A stretch of DNA of 9,922 bases from Desulfobacteraceae bacterium (GCA_022837185.1 JALHJD010000091.1:1-9922), one strand, 5' to 3'; shown: positions 1 through 7,462, counted from the stretch's first letter. Made by a program: numbers and translations. The notes: generated by a model from the letters alone, not told the origin.

Positions 1-921
1 TATCGCGCCAAGATGCCGGACGCAGTCCACATCCCCTTTGACGAACATGAGGCCCTGCAGTCCGCCAAGGCCATTCTCCGCCATGCGATCGGCAACTTCA
101 AAAAACGCGGCACCCATTATATCCCCAGGGACAAAAAATTCGACGTGGTGGTCGGGTTCAGCCACGAGACGATCAATTACATGCTGGGCGGGCGCTTCCG
201 CTCCTCCTACCGCCCGTTGAACGACAACATCATCAACGGCCGGATCAGGGGGGTGGGGGCCATTGTCGGCTGCGAGCATTTCAAATATGCCGATGACGTC
301 CACTTCAAAATCGCCACGGAACTGATCAAAAACAACGTCCTTGTCCTGGCCACCGGCTGCGCCGCTTCGGCGCTGGGCCGCCGGGGACTGATGCGGCCCG
401 AAGCCGCCGCCGAGTATGCCGGTCCCGGCCTGGCCGAAGTCTGCGAGACCGTCGGCATGCCGCCGGTGCTGCATGTCGGCTCCTGTGTCGACAACAGCAG
501 GCTGCTCATCGCCCTGACCGAAATGGTCAACGAGGGCGGGCTCGGCGAGGATATTTCCGAAATACCGGCCTGCGGGACCGCACCGCTCTACATGTCGGAA
601 AAGGCGGTTGCCATCGGCCAGTACTTTGTCAGCTCCGGCGCCCATGTCATCTTCCAGAACCTCCCCGTCCAGGGGTCGAAGAAGTTCAGCGAATTCCTGT
701 TCAAAGGCATGAAGGATCTGTACGGCGCCACCTGGGATGTCGAAGAAGACCCGATCAAGCTGGCGCAGAAGATGATCAGAGCCATTGATGCAAAACGGGA
801 AGCCCTGGGCATCAATAAAAAACAGGACCGCGTCCTGTTCGACATGGCCATGCGCCGCCAGATCGAAGGCCAGGCCCTGCCCGGCATGGGCTGCGGCGGC
901 GAGGGTGTGCCCCACGTCTGA
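1..921 (+). CDS. acsA: Anaerobic Ni-Fe carbon monoxide dehydrogenase, catalytic subunit, C-terminal part (5' truncated)
   Basis: The enzyme reversibly reduces CO2 to CO at the Ni-Fe-S C-cluster and passes CO to acetyl-CoA synthase. The frame is open from base 1, so the start lies upstream; the 306 residues here are roughly the C-terminal half of a protein usually about 630-670 long. Three C-cluster cysteines are visible at the family's spacing: the Cys of VGCEH (codon at 271), of ATGCAA (358) and of GSCVDNSR (484), matching Cys446, Cys476 and Cys526 of Carboxydothermus CODH-II. The Lys of YMSEKA (601) matches catalytic Lys563. The N-terminal B- and D-cluster cysteines and the C-cluster His lie outside the window. 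The first motif reads GCEH where the well-studied enzymes have GCNN. The frame ends at TGA 919-921. Neighbouring acsB, acsC and acsD identify it as the ACS-associated CODH (AcsA) rather than a stand-alone CooS. It could equally be labelled cooS. Confidence 0.95.
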   Translation, partial: YRAKMPDAVHIPFDEHEALQSAKAILRHAIGNFKKRGTHYIPRDKKFDVVVGFSHETINYMLGGRFRSSYRPLNDNIINGRIRGVGAIVGCEHFKYADDVHFKIATELIKNNVLVLATGCAASALGRRGLMRPEAAAEYAGPGLAEVCETVGMPPVLHVGSCVDNSRLLIALTEMVNEGGLGEDISEIPACGTAPLYMSEKAVAIGQYFVSSGAHVIFQNLPVQGSKKFSEFLFKGMKDLYGATWDVEEDPIKLAQKMIRAIDAKREALGINKKQDRVLFDMAMRRQIEGQALPGMGCGGEGVPHV

Positions 922-1069
922 GCCGGCCCGGGTCGCCGAACCGGCATTTTGTCCGGCGAGATGCCTGCCGGGGTTTGCTCCGGCAGGGTGACGGGCGAAA
1001 ACGAACGCAACACGGCCGGCCGCGCCAGAGTCGACCGTGCATGGATATATTTTCTCACAAGGAGGATTG
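922..1069 (+). other. Gap between acsA and metF-acsD with two possible hairpins
   Basis: This 148-base gap is the longest in the window and holds no gene. A perfect 8-base inverted repeat (CCTGCCGG at 964-971, CCGGCAGG at 980-987, 8-base loop) is not followed by a T-run. A shorter one (GCCGG 922-926, CCGGC 941-945) is followed by ATTTT. Neither is a good intrinsic terminator. They could stabilise or process the mRNA, or lower expression between acsA and the next gene. No -35/-10 pair was recognised. Confidence 0.35.
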
Positions 1070-1072
1070 ATG
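1059..1072 (+). promoter_or_regulatory. Ribosome binding site that sets the metF-acsD start at 1070
   Basis: AAGGAGG at 1059-1065 is a near-perfect Shine-Dalgarno, four bases before ATG 1070. An in-frame GTG at 1037 would give 11 extra residues, but the Shine-Dalgarno would then lie inside the coding region, and the extra residues do not resemble a MetF N-terminus. The ATG is therefore preferred. Confidence 0.85.
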
Positions 1073-3757
1073 AAATCGGGGAGCAATCTCGAGCGCGTGC
1101 TCACCGGCGGCAAGTTTGCCGTCACCGGGGAGCTCGGGCCGCCGAAAAACAGTGACCCGGAGGTTGTCAGAAAAAAAGCCCGGCTGCTCAAGGGATGCGT
1201 GGACGCGGTCAATATCACCGACTGCCAGACGGCGATCGTCCGCATGTCAAGCATCGGAGCCGGTCTCATCGCCCAGTCCGAGGGGGTCGAGCCGGTTGTT
1301 CAGATGACCTGCCGCGACCGGAACAGGATAGGCATGCAGAGCGATCTGCTGGCCGCTTCGGCCCATGGCCTGAAAAACCTGCTGTGTCTGACCGGTGATC
1401 ATCAGAAATTCGGCAACCATCCCGGCGCCAAGGGTGTTTTTGACATGGATTCCATCCAGATGCTCGGCATGGTCCGGGACATGAGGGATGGGAAAAAATT
1501 TCAATGCGGCGAGGAAATCAAGGGGAGCGCACCGCGTTTCTTCATCGGCGCCGCGGCCAACCCTTTTGCCTATCCCTTTGAATACCGGGCAGTCCGGCTG
1601 GGCAAGAAAATCGCCAACGGCGCCGATTTTGTGCAGACCCAGATCATCTACAATGTTGACAAATTTGCCAGGTTCATGGAAATGGTCAGGGATCTGGGAC
1701 TGGACAATAAGGCGTACATCCTCGCCGGCATCACGCCGCCCAAGTCCGTCGGCATGGCCATGTACATGAAAAACAACGTTCCCGGCATGGACGTCACCGA
1801 CGAGGTCATCGACCGCCTGAAGGGGGCCAAAAACAAGCAGCAGGAAGGGATCAGCATCGCGGTTGACATCATCAACCAGGTCAAGGAAATACCAGGTGTC
1901 GCCGGCGTTCATGTCATGGCCATCGAGTGGGAGGAGGCGGTGGAGCAGATTGTCGAAAAAGCCGGCCTGCTGCCCCGGCCGACATTTGCCGAAGCAGAGC
2001 CCGAAGCTGCTCCCGCGCCCCTTGCCGAAGCGATCACCGTTCGCGCTGATGTGGCCGCGGCAGTTGCCGAGGCAAAAGCCGAGGCCGAGCAGATAGTCGC
2101 CGCAGCCCGCCGCGAAGCGGAGGCCATCATGCGGCAGGCATCCGCTCCCCGGCCCGCCGGCTCGCCGGTCCAGTCAACTGAAACCGTTGCCGTTGCTACC
2201 GATGATGCAGGAGAACACAAAATGAATGAAACAGAGCGCCAGATGGCGTTGGAATCAGTCAAACAGGGGCTTGACGCCCTCAGAAGGGCATATGGACTCA
2301 GCGATGATCAGTTCGCCGCGTTGCTGAAATTCATGGATGCGGAAGCCATCCTCAAGAAGGAGCCTCCCCAGGCGGCGACTGGGGCGCCCGCTGCGGTTCA
2401 GGCGCCTCTGAAGGTTGACGAACGCGCCGCAGCCGCGGAAAAGGCAAAAGCTGAGGCCGAAAGAAAAGCGGCCGAGCAGGAGGCGGCCAGGGCTCAGGCT
2501 GAAATGGAGGCCAAAGCCAAAGCCGAGGCGGAAGCAAAGGCCAAGGCAGCTGCCAGAGCGGAAGCAGAGGCCAGGGCGAAGGCCGAGGCCGAAGCCAGGG
2601 CCAGGGCAAAGGCCGAGGCGGAAAAGGCCGCTGCCGGATCCGCCCCCGAACCAGCCAGGGAGGAGCCTGCGCCCAAGCCGGAAAAAGCCGCTGCCGGCCC
2701 CGCCCCCGAACCAGTCAGGAAGGAGCCTGCGCCCAAGCCGTCAAAGGCCGCGCCTGCGTCCATTGCCGCCCCGGAACTCGCCGCGGCAGAAAGTACCCTT
2801 GCCGAGCGGGCGACCAAGGTGCCGACGTCCGCCTACACCGTCAACTACAATGGCGCGATCCGGGAAACCGTTCTCGGCAACGGCGACACGGCCGTCACTG
2901 TCGGCGGTTCCTCGGTGCTGCCGTTCCACCTCTTTGAGGGGAGCATGCCCAGGAAACCCCTGATCGCCATGGAGATCATGGACATCAAGCCTGACAACTG
3001 GCCGGCCACCCTGACCCGATATTTCGACGACGTGATGGACAACCCGGTTGCCTGGGCCAGGAAATGCGTCGATGAATACCAGGCCGGGGCGCTGAACATC
3101 TATCTGGCCGGGACCGATCCCAACGGTCTGAACCGGAAGTCTTCCGAGGCGGCCAGGGACGCGGCCGCGGTGATCGAGGCCGTTGATGTGCCCATCATAG
3201 TCTGGGGCTGCGGCAACAACGAAAAGGATACCGAGACCCTGCGTGAAGTCACCGCCATCATCGGCGACAAAAAAGTATGCCTGGCCCCGCTCGAAGATGC
3301 CAATTACCGGGCCATCGGCGCCACGGCAATGGCTTTTCATCATCCGATAGTCGCCGCTTCGCCCATCGATGTCAACCTGGCGAAGCAGTTGAACATCCTG
3401 CTGGAAAACCTGGGCGTATCCCTGTCGACCGTGCTCATGGATCCATCCATCGGCGCTCTGGGCTACGGCATCGAATATACCTATTCGGTCATGGAGCGCA
3501 TCCGGCTTGCCGCCCTGACCCAGAAAGATGAGAAGCTCCAGGTGCCGATCATCTGCAACCTGGGGCGCGAGGTCTGGAAAACCAAGGAAGTCGGCCTGCC
3601 GAGCGATGACCTGCTGGGCGACCAGGAACAGCGCGGCATCATGATGGAGGCCCTGACCGCGGCCTGCATGCTGCTGGCCGGCGGCGAGGTCCTGATCATG
3701 CGTCACCCCAAGGCCGTCAACCTGACAAAATCCCTGATCAACGGACTCATGTCCTGA
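1070..3757 (+). CDS. metF/acsD: MetF-AcsD fusion: methylenetetrahydrofolate reductase joined to corrinoid iron-sulfur protein small subunit
   Basis: One 895-residue frame holds two Wood-Ljungdahl enzymes. Residues 1-303 are a complete short MetF, which reduces methylene- to methyl-tetrahydrofolate with FAD: Glu21 (TGELGPP), Asp110 (LTGDH) and Gln189 (FVQTQ) match E. coli Glu28, Asp120 and Gln183. Residues 304-384 are an acidic, Ala-rich, probably helical linker. Residues 385-431 form a short unrecognised helical module, and 450-520 a TolA-like Ala/Glu/Lys/Arg helix followed by two 20-residue Pro/Ala repeats (518-557). Residues 589-895 are a complete AcsD (CdhD) TIM barrel, recognised by LPFHLFEG, DPSIGALGYGIEYTYSVMER and LIMRHPKAV; it pairs with AcsC to carry the methyl group on cobalamin. 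Its 307 residues match bacterial AcsD length. An internal Shine-Dalgarno and ATG at 2209-2224 may also yield AcsD alone. Both domain assignments are firm; whether one or two polypeptides are made is open, and a missed frameshift near 2170-2220 is possible. No metV partner gene is in the window. Confidence 0.88.
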   Translation: MKSGSNLERVLTGGKFAVTGELGPPKNSDPEVVRKKARLLKGCVDAVNITDCQTAIVRMSSIGAGLIAQSEGVEPVVQMTCRDRNRIGMQSDLLAASAHGLKNLLCLTGDHQKFGNHPGAKGVFDMDSIQMLGMVRDMRDGKKFQCGEEIKGSAPRFFIGAAANPFAYPFEYRAVRLGKKIANGADFVQTQIIYNVDKFARFMEMVRDLGLDNKAYILAGITPPKSVGMAMYMKNNVPGMDVTDEVIDRLKGAKNKQQEGISIAVDIINQVKEIPGVAGVHVMAIEWEEAVEQIVEKAGLLPRPTFAEAEPEAAPAPLAEAITVRADVAAAVAEAKAEAEQIVAAARREAEAIMRQASAPRPAGSPVQSTETVAVATDDAGEHKMNETERQMALESVKQGLDALRRAYGLSDDQFAALLKFMDAEAILKKEPPQAATGAPAAVQAPLKVDERAAAAEKAKAEAERKAAEQEAARAQAEMEAKAKAEAEAKAKAAARAEAEARAKAEAEARARAKAEAEKAAAGSAPEPAREEPAPKPEKAAAGPAPEPVRKEPAPKPSKAAPASIAAPELAAAESTLAERATKVPTSAYTVNYNGAIRETVLGNGDTAVTVGGSSVLPFHLFEGSMPRKPLIAMEIMDIKPDNWPATLTRYFDDVMDNPVAWARKCVDEYQAGALNIYLAGTDPNGLNRKSSEAARDAAAVIEAVDVPIIVWGCGNNEKDTETLREVTAIIGDKKVCLAPLEDANYRAIGATAMAFHHPIVAASPIDVNLAKQLNILLENLGVSLSTVLMDPSIGALGYGIEYTYSVMERIRLAALTQKDEKLQVPIICNLGREVWKTKEVGLPSDDLLGDQEQRGIMMEALTAACMLLAGGEVLIMRHPKAVNLTKSLINGLMS
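2209..2224 (+). promoter_or_regulatory. Internal ribosome binding site and ATG inside metF-acsD
   Basis: AGGAG at 2209-2213 stands eight bases before ATG 2222, an ideal spacing, and the ATG is in frame with AcsD. The 17 codons just before it (2171-2221) have G or C at only 5 third positions, unlike the GC-rich third positions around them, so they read more like a former spacer than coding sequence. Initiation here would give a 511-residue AcsD with a helical N-terminal extension. Confidence 0.55.
2417..2629 (+). other. TolA-like Ala/Glu/Lys helical linker region
   Basis: Residues 450-520 of the fusion consist almost only of Ala, Glu, Lys, Arg and Gln, in short AEAK/AEAR-type periods. This composition predicts a long, highly charged single helix or coiled coil. 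Such helices act as rigid spacers or tethers in TolA and similar proteins; a tethering role here is inference. The matching DNA is locally repetitive (runs of GCC-GAG-GCC-type codons), so length changes and assembly errors are both plausible. Confidence 0.75.
2621..2740 (+). repeat. Two tandem 60-base repeats encoding a Pro/Ala-rich 20-residue unit
   Basis: Unit 1 (2621-2680) and unit 2 (2681-2740) differ at 5 of 60 bases by eye. They encode EKAAAGSAPEPAREEPAPKP and EKAAAGPAPEPVRKEPAPKP. A degenerate third copy starts at 2741 (SKAAPAS). The unit length is a multiple of three, so copy-number change would keep the frame. The Pro-rich sequence suggests a flexible, extended hinge between the charged helix and the AcsD barrel. 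Confidence 0.9.
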
Positions 3758-3806
3758 TCGGAGCAATTTATTCCGGGTACCAATTCGAGAAATACACAGC
3801 AACTGG

Positions 3807-3824
3807 AAGGGAGTTTTCTCTATG
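3807..3824 (+). promoter_or_regulatory. Ribosome binding site of acsB
   Basis: AAGGGAG at 3807-3813 lies eight bases before ATG 3822. It supports this start, which also gives an N-terminus and total length typical of bacterial AcsB. The 64-base gap before acsB holds no terminator. Confidence 0.8.
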
Positions 3825-6029
3825 TCGAAGATAATCTGTTCCGCGGCCATTCGCGGCGCCAAAAAAATCATTGATATGGCTGAGGAGACCTATGAAGAGG
3901 CCTTGAAGAAATACGGGCCGGAACAGGAAGTCTCCTTTCCGAATACGGCCTATTACCTGCCCATCATCTATTCCATGCTCGGCGCAAAGGTTGAAAGGCT
4001 CGGCGACATGAAGGATATTTTCCAGGAATGCCGCAAGCTGCTGCCGCCCGTCGTCACCGAGGACATCTGGCTGCCCTACCTTGCCCCGGCCCTCGACGCC
4101 GGCATGGGCACCTTCTTCGCCGAGGAGATGTACGAGGCCATCCGCTACCTGAACGAGGCCGGTTTTTACACCAAGAGCGAGGAGCCGACCACGGACAACA
4201 TCTGGCTGGGCGCGGCGGACGATGTCATCTTCCGCAAGCGGGGCGTCGAGTTCGTCGACGGCACCGCCCCGGGCTTCGCCGCCATCATGGGAACGCCGCC
4301 CTCCAAGGAGGTCGCCAGCAGGATCGCCCTGGAGCTGCAGGAGAAAAACCTCTACATCTTCATGCACGACCATACTGACGGGATCCGGATGCCCGACCTG
4401 CTGGTCGACAACGGCGTCCAGGTCGGCTGGAACACCCGGCTGGTGCCCTTCGGACCGACCTACACCTCCGCCGTCTTTGCCATCGGCTTTGCCTGCCGCG
4501 TCGCTCTGGCCTTCGGCGGCATCAAGCCCGGCGACTACCGCGGCAACCTGCTTTACAACAAGAACCGGACCTTTGCCTTTGTCATGGCGTTCGGTCCGGT
4601 CAGCGACGAATGGTATGCCAATGCCGCCGGCGCCATCAACTGGGGCTTCCCGACCATCTCCGATTACGACATCCCTCAGGTGCTGCCGACCGGCATCTGC
4701 ACCTACGAACACGTGGTGTCCAACGTGCCGCACGAGGAAATCGTCCAGAAGGCCATCGAGGTCCGCGGCCTGAAGGTGACGGTCACCAAGATCGACATCC
4801 CGATGTCCTTCGGCCCTGCCTTCGAAGGCGAGCGGATCCGCAAGGACGACCTGTACATGGAATGCGGGGGCGGCCGGACCACCGGCGTCGAGGTCCTTGT
4901 CTCCAAGGAAATGGACGAAGTCGAGGACGGCAGGATCATCCTCGAGGGGCCGGACATCGCCGATATCCAGCAGGGGCAGAATCTGCCCATCGCCATTCTG
5001 GTCGAAGTGGCCGGCCGCGAAATGCAGTCCGACTTCGAACCGATCCTCGAGCGCCAGTTCCATCATCTGATCAATTACATCCAGGGCATCATGCACATCG
5101 GCCAGCGGAATATCATGTGGATCCGCATCGGCAAGGCCGCGGTGGAAAAAGGCTTTTCCTTCAAGCACATCGGCAAGGTCCTGCACGGCAAGCTGCACCA
5201 GGAGTTCGGCGCAATCCTCGACAAGGTCCAGGTCAAGATCTATACCGAACAGGACAAGGTCGAAGAAGTCATGGAGCTTGCCCGCAAGGTCTATGAGGAA
5301 CGCGACCTCCGCCTCGGCTCCATGACCGACGAGACCGAAGAGGTGTTCTATTCCTGCACCCTGTGCCAGTCCTTCGCGCCGAGCCATGTCTGCGTCATCA
5401 CCCCGGAGCGCATCGGCATGTGCGGCGCCTACAACTGGCTTGACGGCAAGGCTTCGTTCCAGATCAATCCCACCGGTCCGAACCAGCCGATTCAGAAGGG
5501 CGAATGCATCGACGAAATTAACGGCTATTTCACCGGCATCAACGACTTTGTCGCCCAGGCCTCGCGCGGCGTCGTTACCCAGGTCAGCTGCTACTCCCTG
5601 ATGAACAGCCCCATGACCGCCTGCGGCTGCTTCGAGGCCATCGCCGCCATGCTGCCGAGCTGCAACGGCATCATGGTCGTCAACCGCGATTTCATGGGGA
5701 TGACCCCGTCGGGCATGAAGTTCACCACCCTGGCGGGCATGGCCGGCGGCGGCATGCAGACCCCCGGGTTCATGGGCGTTTCCAAGCATTATCTGACCAG
5801 CCCCAAACTGTTTCTTGCCGAGGGCGGCCTGAAAAGGCTGGTCTGGATACCCAAGATGCTCAAGGAGGAAATAGGGGAAAAGCTGAAGGCCCGCTGCGAG
5901 GAAATCGGCATGCCCGAACTGTTTGACATGATCGCCACGGAAGAGCAGGGGACCACCGAGGAGGAAATCCTCGAATTTCTCAAGGAGAAAGGACATCCGG
6001 CCCTGGATATGGAGACCGCGATCGGCTGA
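3822..6029 (+). CDS. acsB: Acetyl-CoA synthase (CO-methylating), bacterial type
   Basis: AcsB condenses a methyl group from the corrinoid protein, CO from CODH and CoA into acetyl-CoA at the Ni-Ni-[4Fe-4S] A-cluster, or cleaves acetyl-CoA in reverse. All A-cluster ligands are present: Cys512, Cys515, Cys524 and Cys534 (CTLC, HVC, GMC) and the Cys601-Gly602-Cys603 motif. These match Moorella Cys506, 509, 518, 528 and 595-597 with a constant offset of six residues. At 735 residues it has the full bacterial length (Moorella about 729), including the N-terminal region of about 310 residues that contacts CODH and is missing from the shorter archaeal CdhC. The N-terminal IRGAKKIIDMAEETYEEALKK-like segment is typical of the family. 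It lies between acsD and acsC, fitting a complex with CODH and the corrinoid protein. No truncation or odd residue was seen; this is the most secure call in the window. Confidence 0.98.
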   Translation: MSKIICSAAIRGAKKIIDMAEETYEEALKKYGPEQEVSFPNTAYYLPIIYSMLGAKVERLGDMKDIFQECRKLLPPVVTEDIWLPYLAPALDAGMGTFFAEEMYEAIRYLNEAGFYTKSEEPTTDNIWLGAADDVIFRKRGVEFVDGTAPGFAAIMGTPPSKEVASRIALELQEKNLYIFMHDHTDGIRMPDLLVDNGVQVGWNTRLVPFGPTYTSAVFAIGFACRVALAFGGIKPGDYRGNLLYNKNRTFAFVMAFGPVSDEWYANAAGAINWGFPTISDYDIPQVLPTGICTYEHVVSNVPHEEIVQKAIEVRGLKVTVTKIDIPMSFGPAFEGERIRKDDLYMECGGGRTTGVEVLVSKEMDEVEDGRIILEGPDIADIQQGQNLPIAILVEVAGREMQSDFEPILERQFHHLINYIQGIMHIGQRNIMWIRIGKAAVEKGFSFKHIGKVLHGKLHQEFGAILDKVQVKIYTEQDKVEEVMELARKVYEERDLRLGSMTDETEEVFYSCTLCQSFAPSHVCVITPERIGMCGAYNWLDGKASFQINPTGPNQPIQKGECIDEINGYFTGINDFVAQASRGVVTQVSCYSLMNSPMTACGCFEAIAAMLPSCNGIMVVNRDFMGMTPSGMKFTTLAGMAGGGMQTPGFMGVSKHYLTSPKLFLAEGGLKRLVWIPKMLKEEIGEKLKARCEEIGMPELFDMIATEEQGTTEEEILEFLKEKGHPALDMETAIG

Positions 6030-6106
6030 TTGAATCAACCAACCGCAGCCGGAAGCGGAGCCGTTCCGGGCTGTCAAGGAGTTACGCTTTAAGGAGGAAT
6101 GAAACA
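6030..6106 (+). other. acsB-acsC gap with imperfect hairpin and acsC ribosome binding site
   Basis: An imperfect stem (CAGCCGGAA 6046-6054 against TTCC-G-GGCTG 6064-6073, one bulged G, 9-base loop) lies in this 77-base gap with no T-run after it. It is more likely an mRNA stability or processing element, or chance in GC-rich DNA, than a terminator. AAGGAGG at 6091-6097, nine bases before ATG 6107, is the acsC Shine-Dalgarno. Confidence 0.5.
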
Positions 6107-7462
6107 ATGGCGTTAACCGGCATACAGATACTGAAAATGCTGCCGAAGAAAAACTGCGGCGAGTGCGAGATCCCGACATGTCTCGCTTTTGCCATGAAGG
6201 TGGCGGCGGGGCAGGCGGCCATCGACGCCTGCCCGTACGTGAGCGAGGAGGCGAAACAGACCATCGGCGAGGCATCGGCCCCCCCAATCCGGACCGTCAA
6301 GCTGGGGAGCGGCGACGGGGCGTTCACCATCGGCGGCGAAACCTGTCTTTTCCGCCATGAAAAACGGTTTGAACATCCGACCGGCATAGCGGTGCGGGTG
6401 TCCACCTCTGAGGAGCAGGCTGCGGTTGACGCCAGGATCAAGCGGTTCAACGACCTGGAATTTGAGCGGGTCGGGGTCATGATGCGGGCCAACCTCATCG
6501 CCGTCAAGGACGGCAACGGCGACGGCGCCGCCTTTGCCGACCTGACCCGCAAGGTGCTGGAGCAGGCGCCCAGGGCTTCTCTGATCCTCATGAGCGACAA
6601 CGTCGCCAACATGAAAACCGCGGCCGCCGTCTGCGGCGACCGTAAGCCCCTGCTGTACGCCGCCGACGACGGTAACTGGCAGCCCATGGGCGAACTTGCC
6701 CGGGAGACCGGATGTCCCCTCGCCGTGAAGGGAAAAAATCTCGACAACTTGGTCGACCTGTCCGGCCGGCTCGTTGAAAGCGGCCACAAGGACCTGGTCC
6801 TGGACACCGGAGCCAGGACCATGAGGGCGGCCTTCGAAGACAGTGTCGTCACACGGCGGGCCGCCATCAAGGAAAAATTCAAGCCCTTCGGTTTCCCGAC
6901 CATCACCTTTCCCTGCGAGATGACGGACGACGGTATGATGGAGGCCATGATCGCCTCGGTGCTGATGGCCAAGTATGCCGGCATAGTCGTGCTATCCGAC
7001 ATCCAGGGGGAAATCCTCTTTCCGCTGCTGCTGGAGCAGTTGAACATTTTCACCGATCCGCAGCGGCCGATGGTCGTCGCCGAGGACATCTATCCCATCA
7101 GCGGTCCGGGAGAGGATTCCCCGGTCCTGATCACCTGCAACTTCTCCCTGACCTACTTCATCGTTTCCGGAGAAATTGAAGGGTCCAAGGTGCCTTCCTG
7201 GCTGCTGATCAAGGACACGGAAGGGTTGTCCGTGCTGACCGCCTGGGCGGCGGGCAAATTCGGCGCCGACCTCATCGCCCAGTTTGTCAATAAATCGGGA
7301 ATAACCGACAAGGTCAGGCATCGCGAGCTGATCATTCCCGGGTACCTGGCCACCATCAAAGGCGAACTGGAGGAGGAACTGTCGGAGTGGACCATTACCA
7401 TCGGTCCAAGGGAAGCCGGACATCTGCCTGCCTTTCTGAAGGAATGGAAGCCGGCCAAATAG
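6107..7462 (+). CDS. acsC: Corrinoid iron-sulfur protein large (gamma) subunit
   Basis: AcsC, with AcsD, accepts the methyl group from methyl-tetrahydrofolate onto cobalamin and delivers it to the AcsB A-cluster; its [4Fe-4S] cluster reactivates oxidised cobalt. The N-terminal cluster motif is complete: Cys17, Cys20, Cys25 and Cys42 (CGEC, PTC, ACPY), with the family spacing. A TIM-barrel region follows (about residues 60-315). The C-terminal cobalamin-binding part (about 325-451) has the recognisable stretches CNFSLTYFIVSGEIE, DTEGLSVLTAWAAGKF and IPGYLATIKGELEE. The 451-residue length matches bacterial AcsC. The start is fixed by a strong Shine-Dalgarno, and the N-terminus (MALTGIQILKMLPKKNC) is typical. 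The methyltransferase AcsE that charges this protein is not in the window, although it often lies nearby in acetogens. Confidence is high. Confidence 0.97.
   Translation: MALTGIQILKMLPKKNCGECEIPTCLAFAMKVAAGQAAIDACPYVSEEAKQTIGEASAPPIRTVKLGSGDGAFTIGGETCLFRHEKRFEHPTGIAVRVSTSEEQAAVDARIKRFNDLEFERVGVMMRANLIAVKDGNGDGAAFADLTRKVLEQAPRASLILMSDNVANMKTAAAVCGDRKPLLYAADDGNWQPMGELARETGCPLAVKGKNLDNLVDLSGRLVESGHKDLVLDTGARTMRAAFEDSVVTRRAAIKEKFKPFGFPTITFPCEMTDDGMMEAMIASVLMAKYAGIVVLSDIQGEILFPLLLEQLNIFTDPQRPMVVAEDIYPISGPGEDSPVLITCNFSLTYFIVSGEIEGSKVPSWLLIKDTEGLSVLTAWAAGKFGADLIAQFVNKSGITDKVRHRELIIPGYLATIKGELEEELSEWTITIGPREAGHLPAFLKEWKPAK

Larger units (their letters stand above)
2222..3757 (+). other. acsD: Possible separate AcsD product from the internal start
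   Basis: If the internal start is used, the product is 511 residues: a helical head of about 46 residues beginning MNETERQ, a long Ala/Glu/Lys helix, a Pro/Ala repeat segment, and the AcsD barrel from about residue 205 onward. Well-studied bacterial AcsD is about 310-320 residues, so even this form carries about 200 extra N-terminal residues. This entry is an alternative reading of part of the fusion frame, not an additional gene. Confidence 0.45.

Noticed and set aside
922..950. Intrinsic terminator after acsA
   Set aside because: The stem is only five base pairs with a 14-base loop and a four-T run. That is too weak to call a terminator, and the downstream genes belong to the same pathway.
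1046..1051. TATATT as a -10 promoter element
   Set aside because: No matching -35 lies 16-18 bases upstream, and a transcript starting here would leave almost no room before the ribosome binding site.
1037..1069. GTG 1037 as the start of metF-acsD
   Set aside because: It would place the strong Shine-Dalgarno inside the gene; ATG 1070 explains both the ribosome binding site and the MetF N-terminus.
2741..3871. 376-codon - strand open frame opposite the AcsD domain
   Set aside because: It is a shadow of strongly conserved AcsD sequence; no ribosome binding site or domain supports it.
6099..6116. Five-codon leader frame (MKQWR) overlapping the acsC start
   Set aside because: Its ATG is only one base from the Shine-Dalgarno, which is well placed for ATG 6107 instead; the short frame is probably chance.
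3768..6287. 839-codon open frame on the - strand opposite acsB
   Set aside because: It is the antisense shadow of a certain gene. Its composition (runs of Asp, Gly, His, Val, Leu) is what GC-rich codons give on the opposite strand, and no domain is recognisable.
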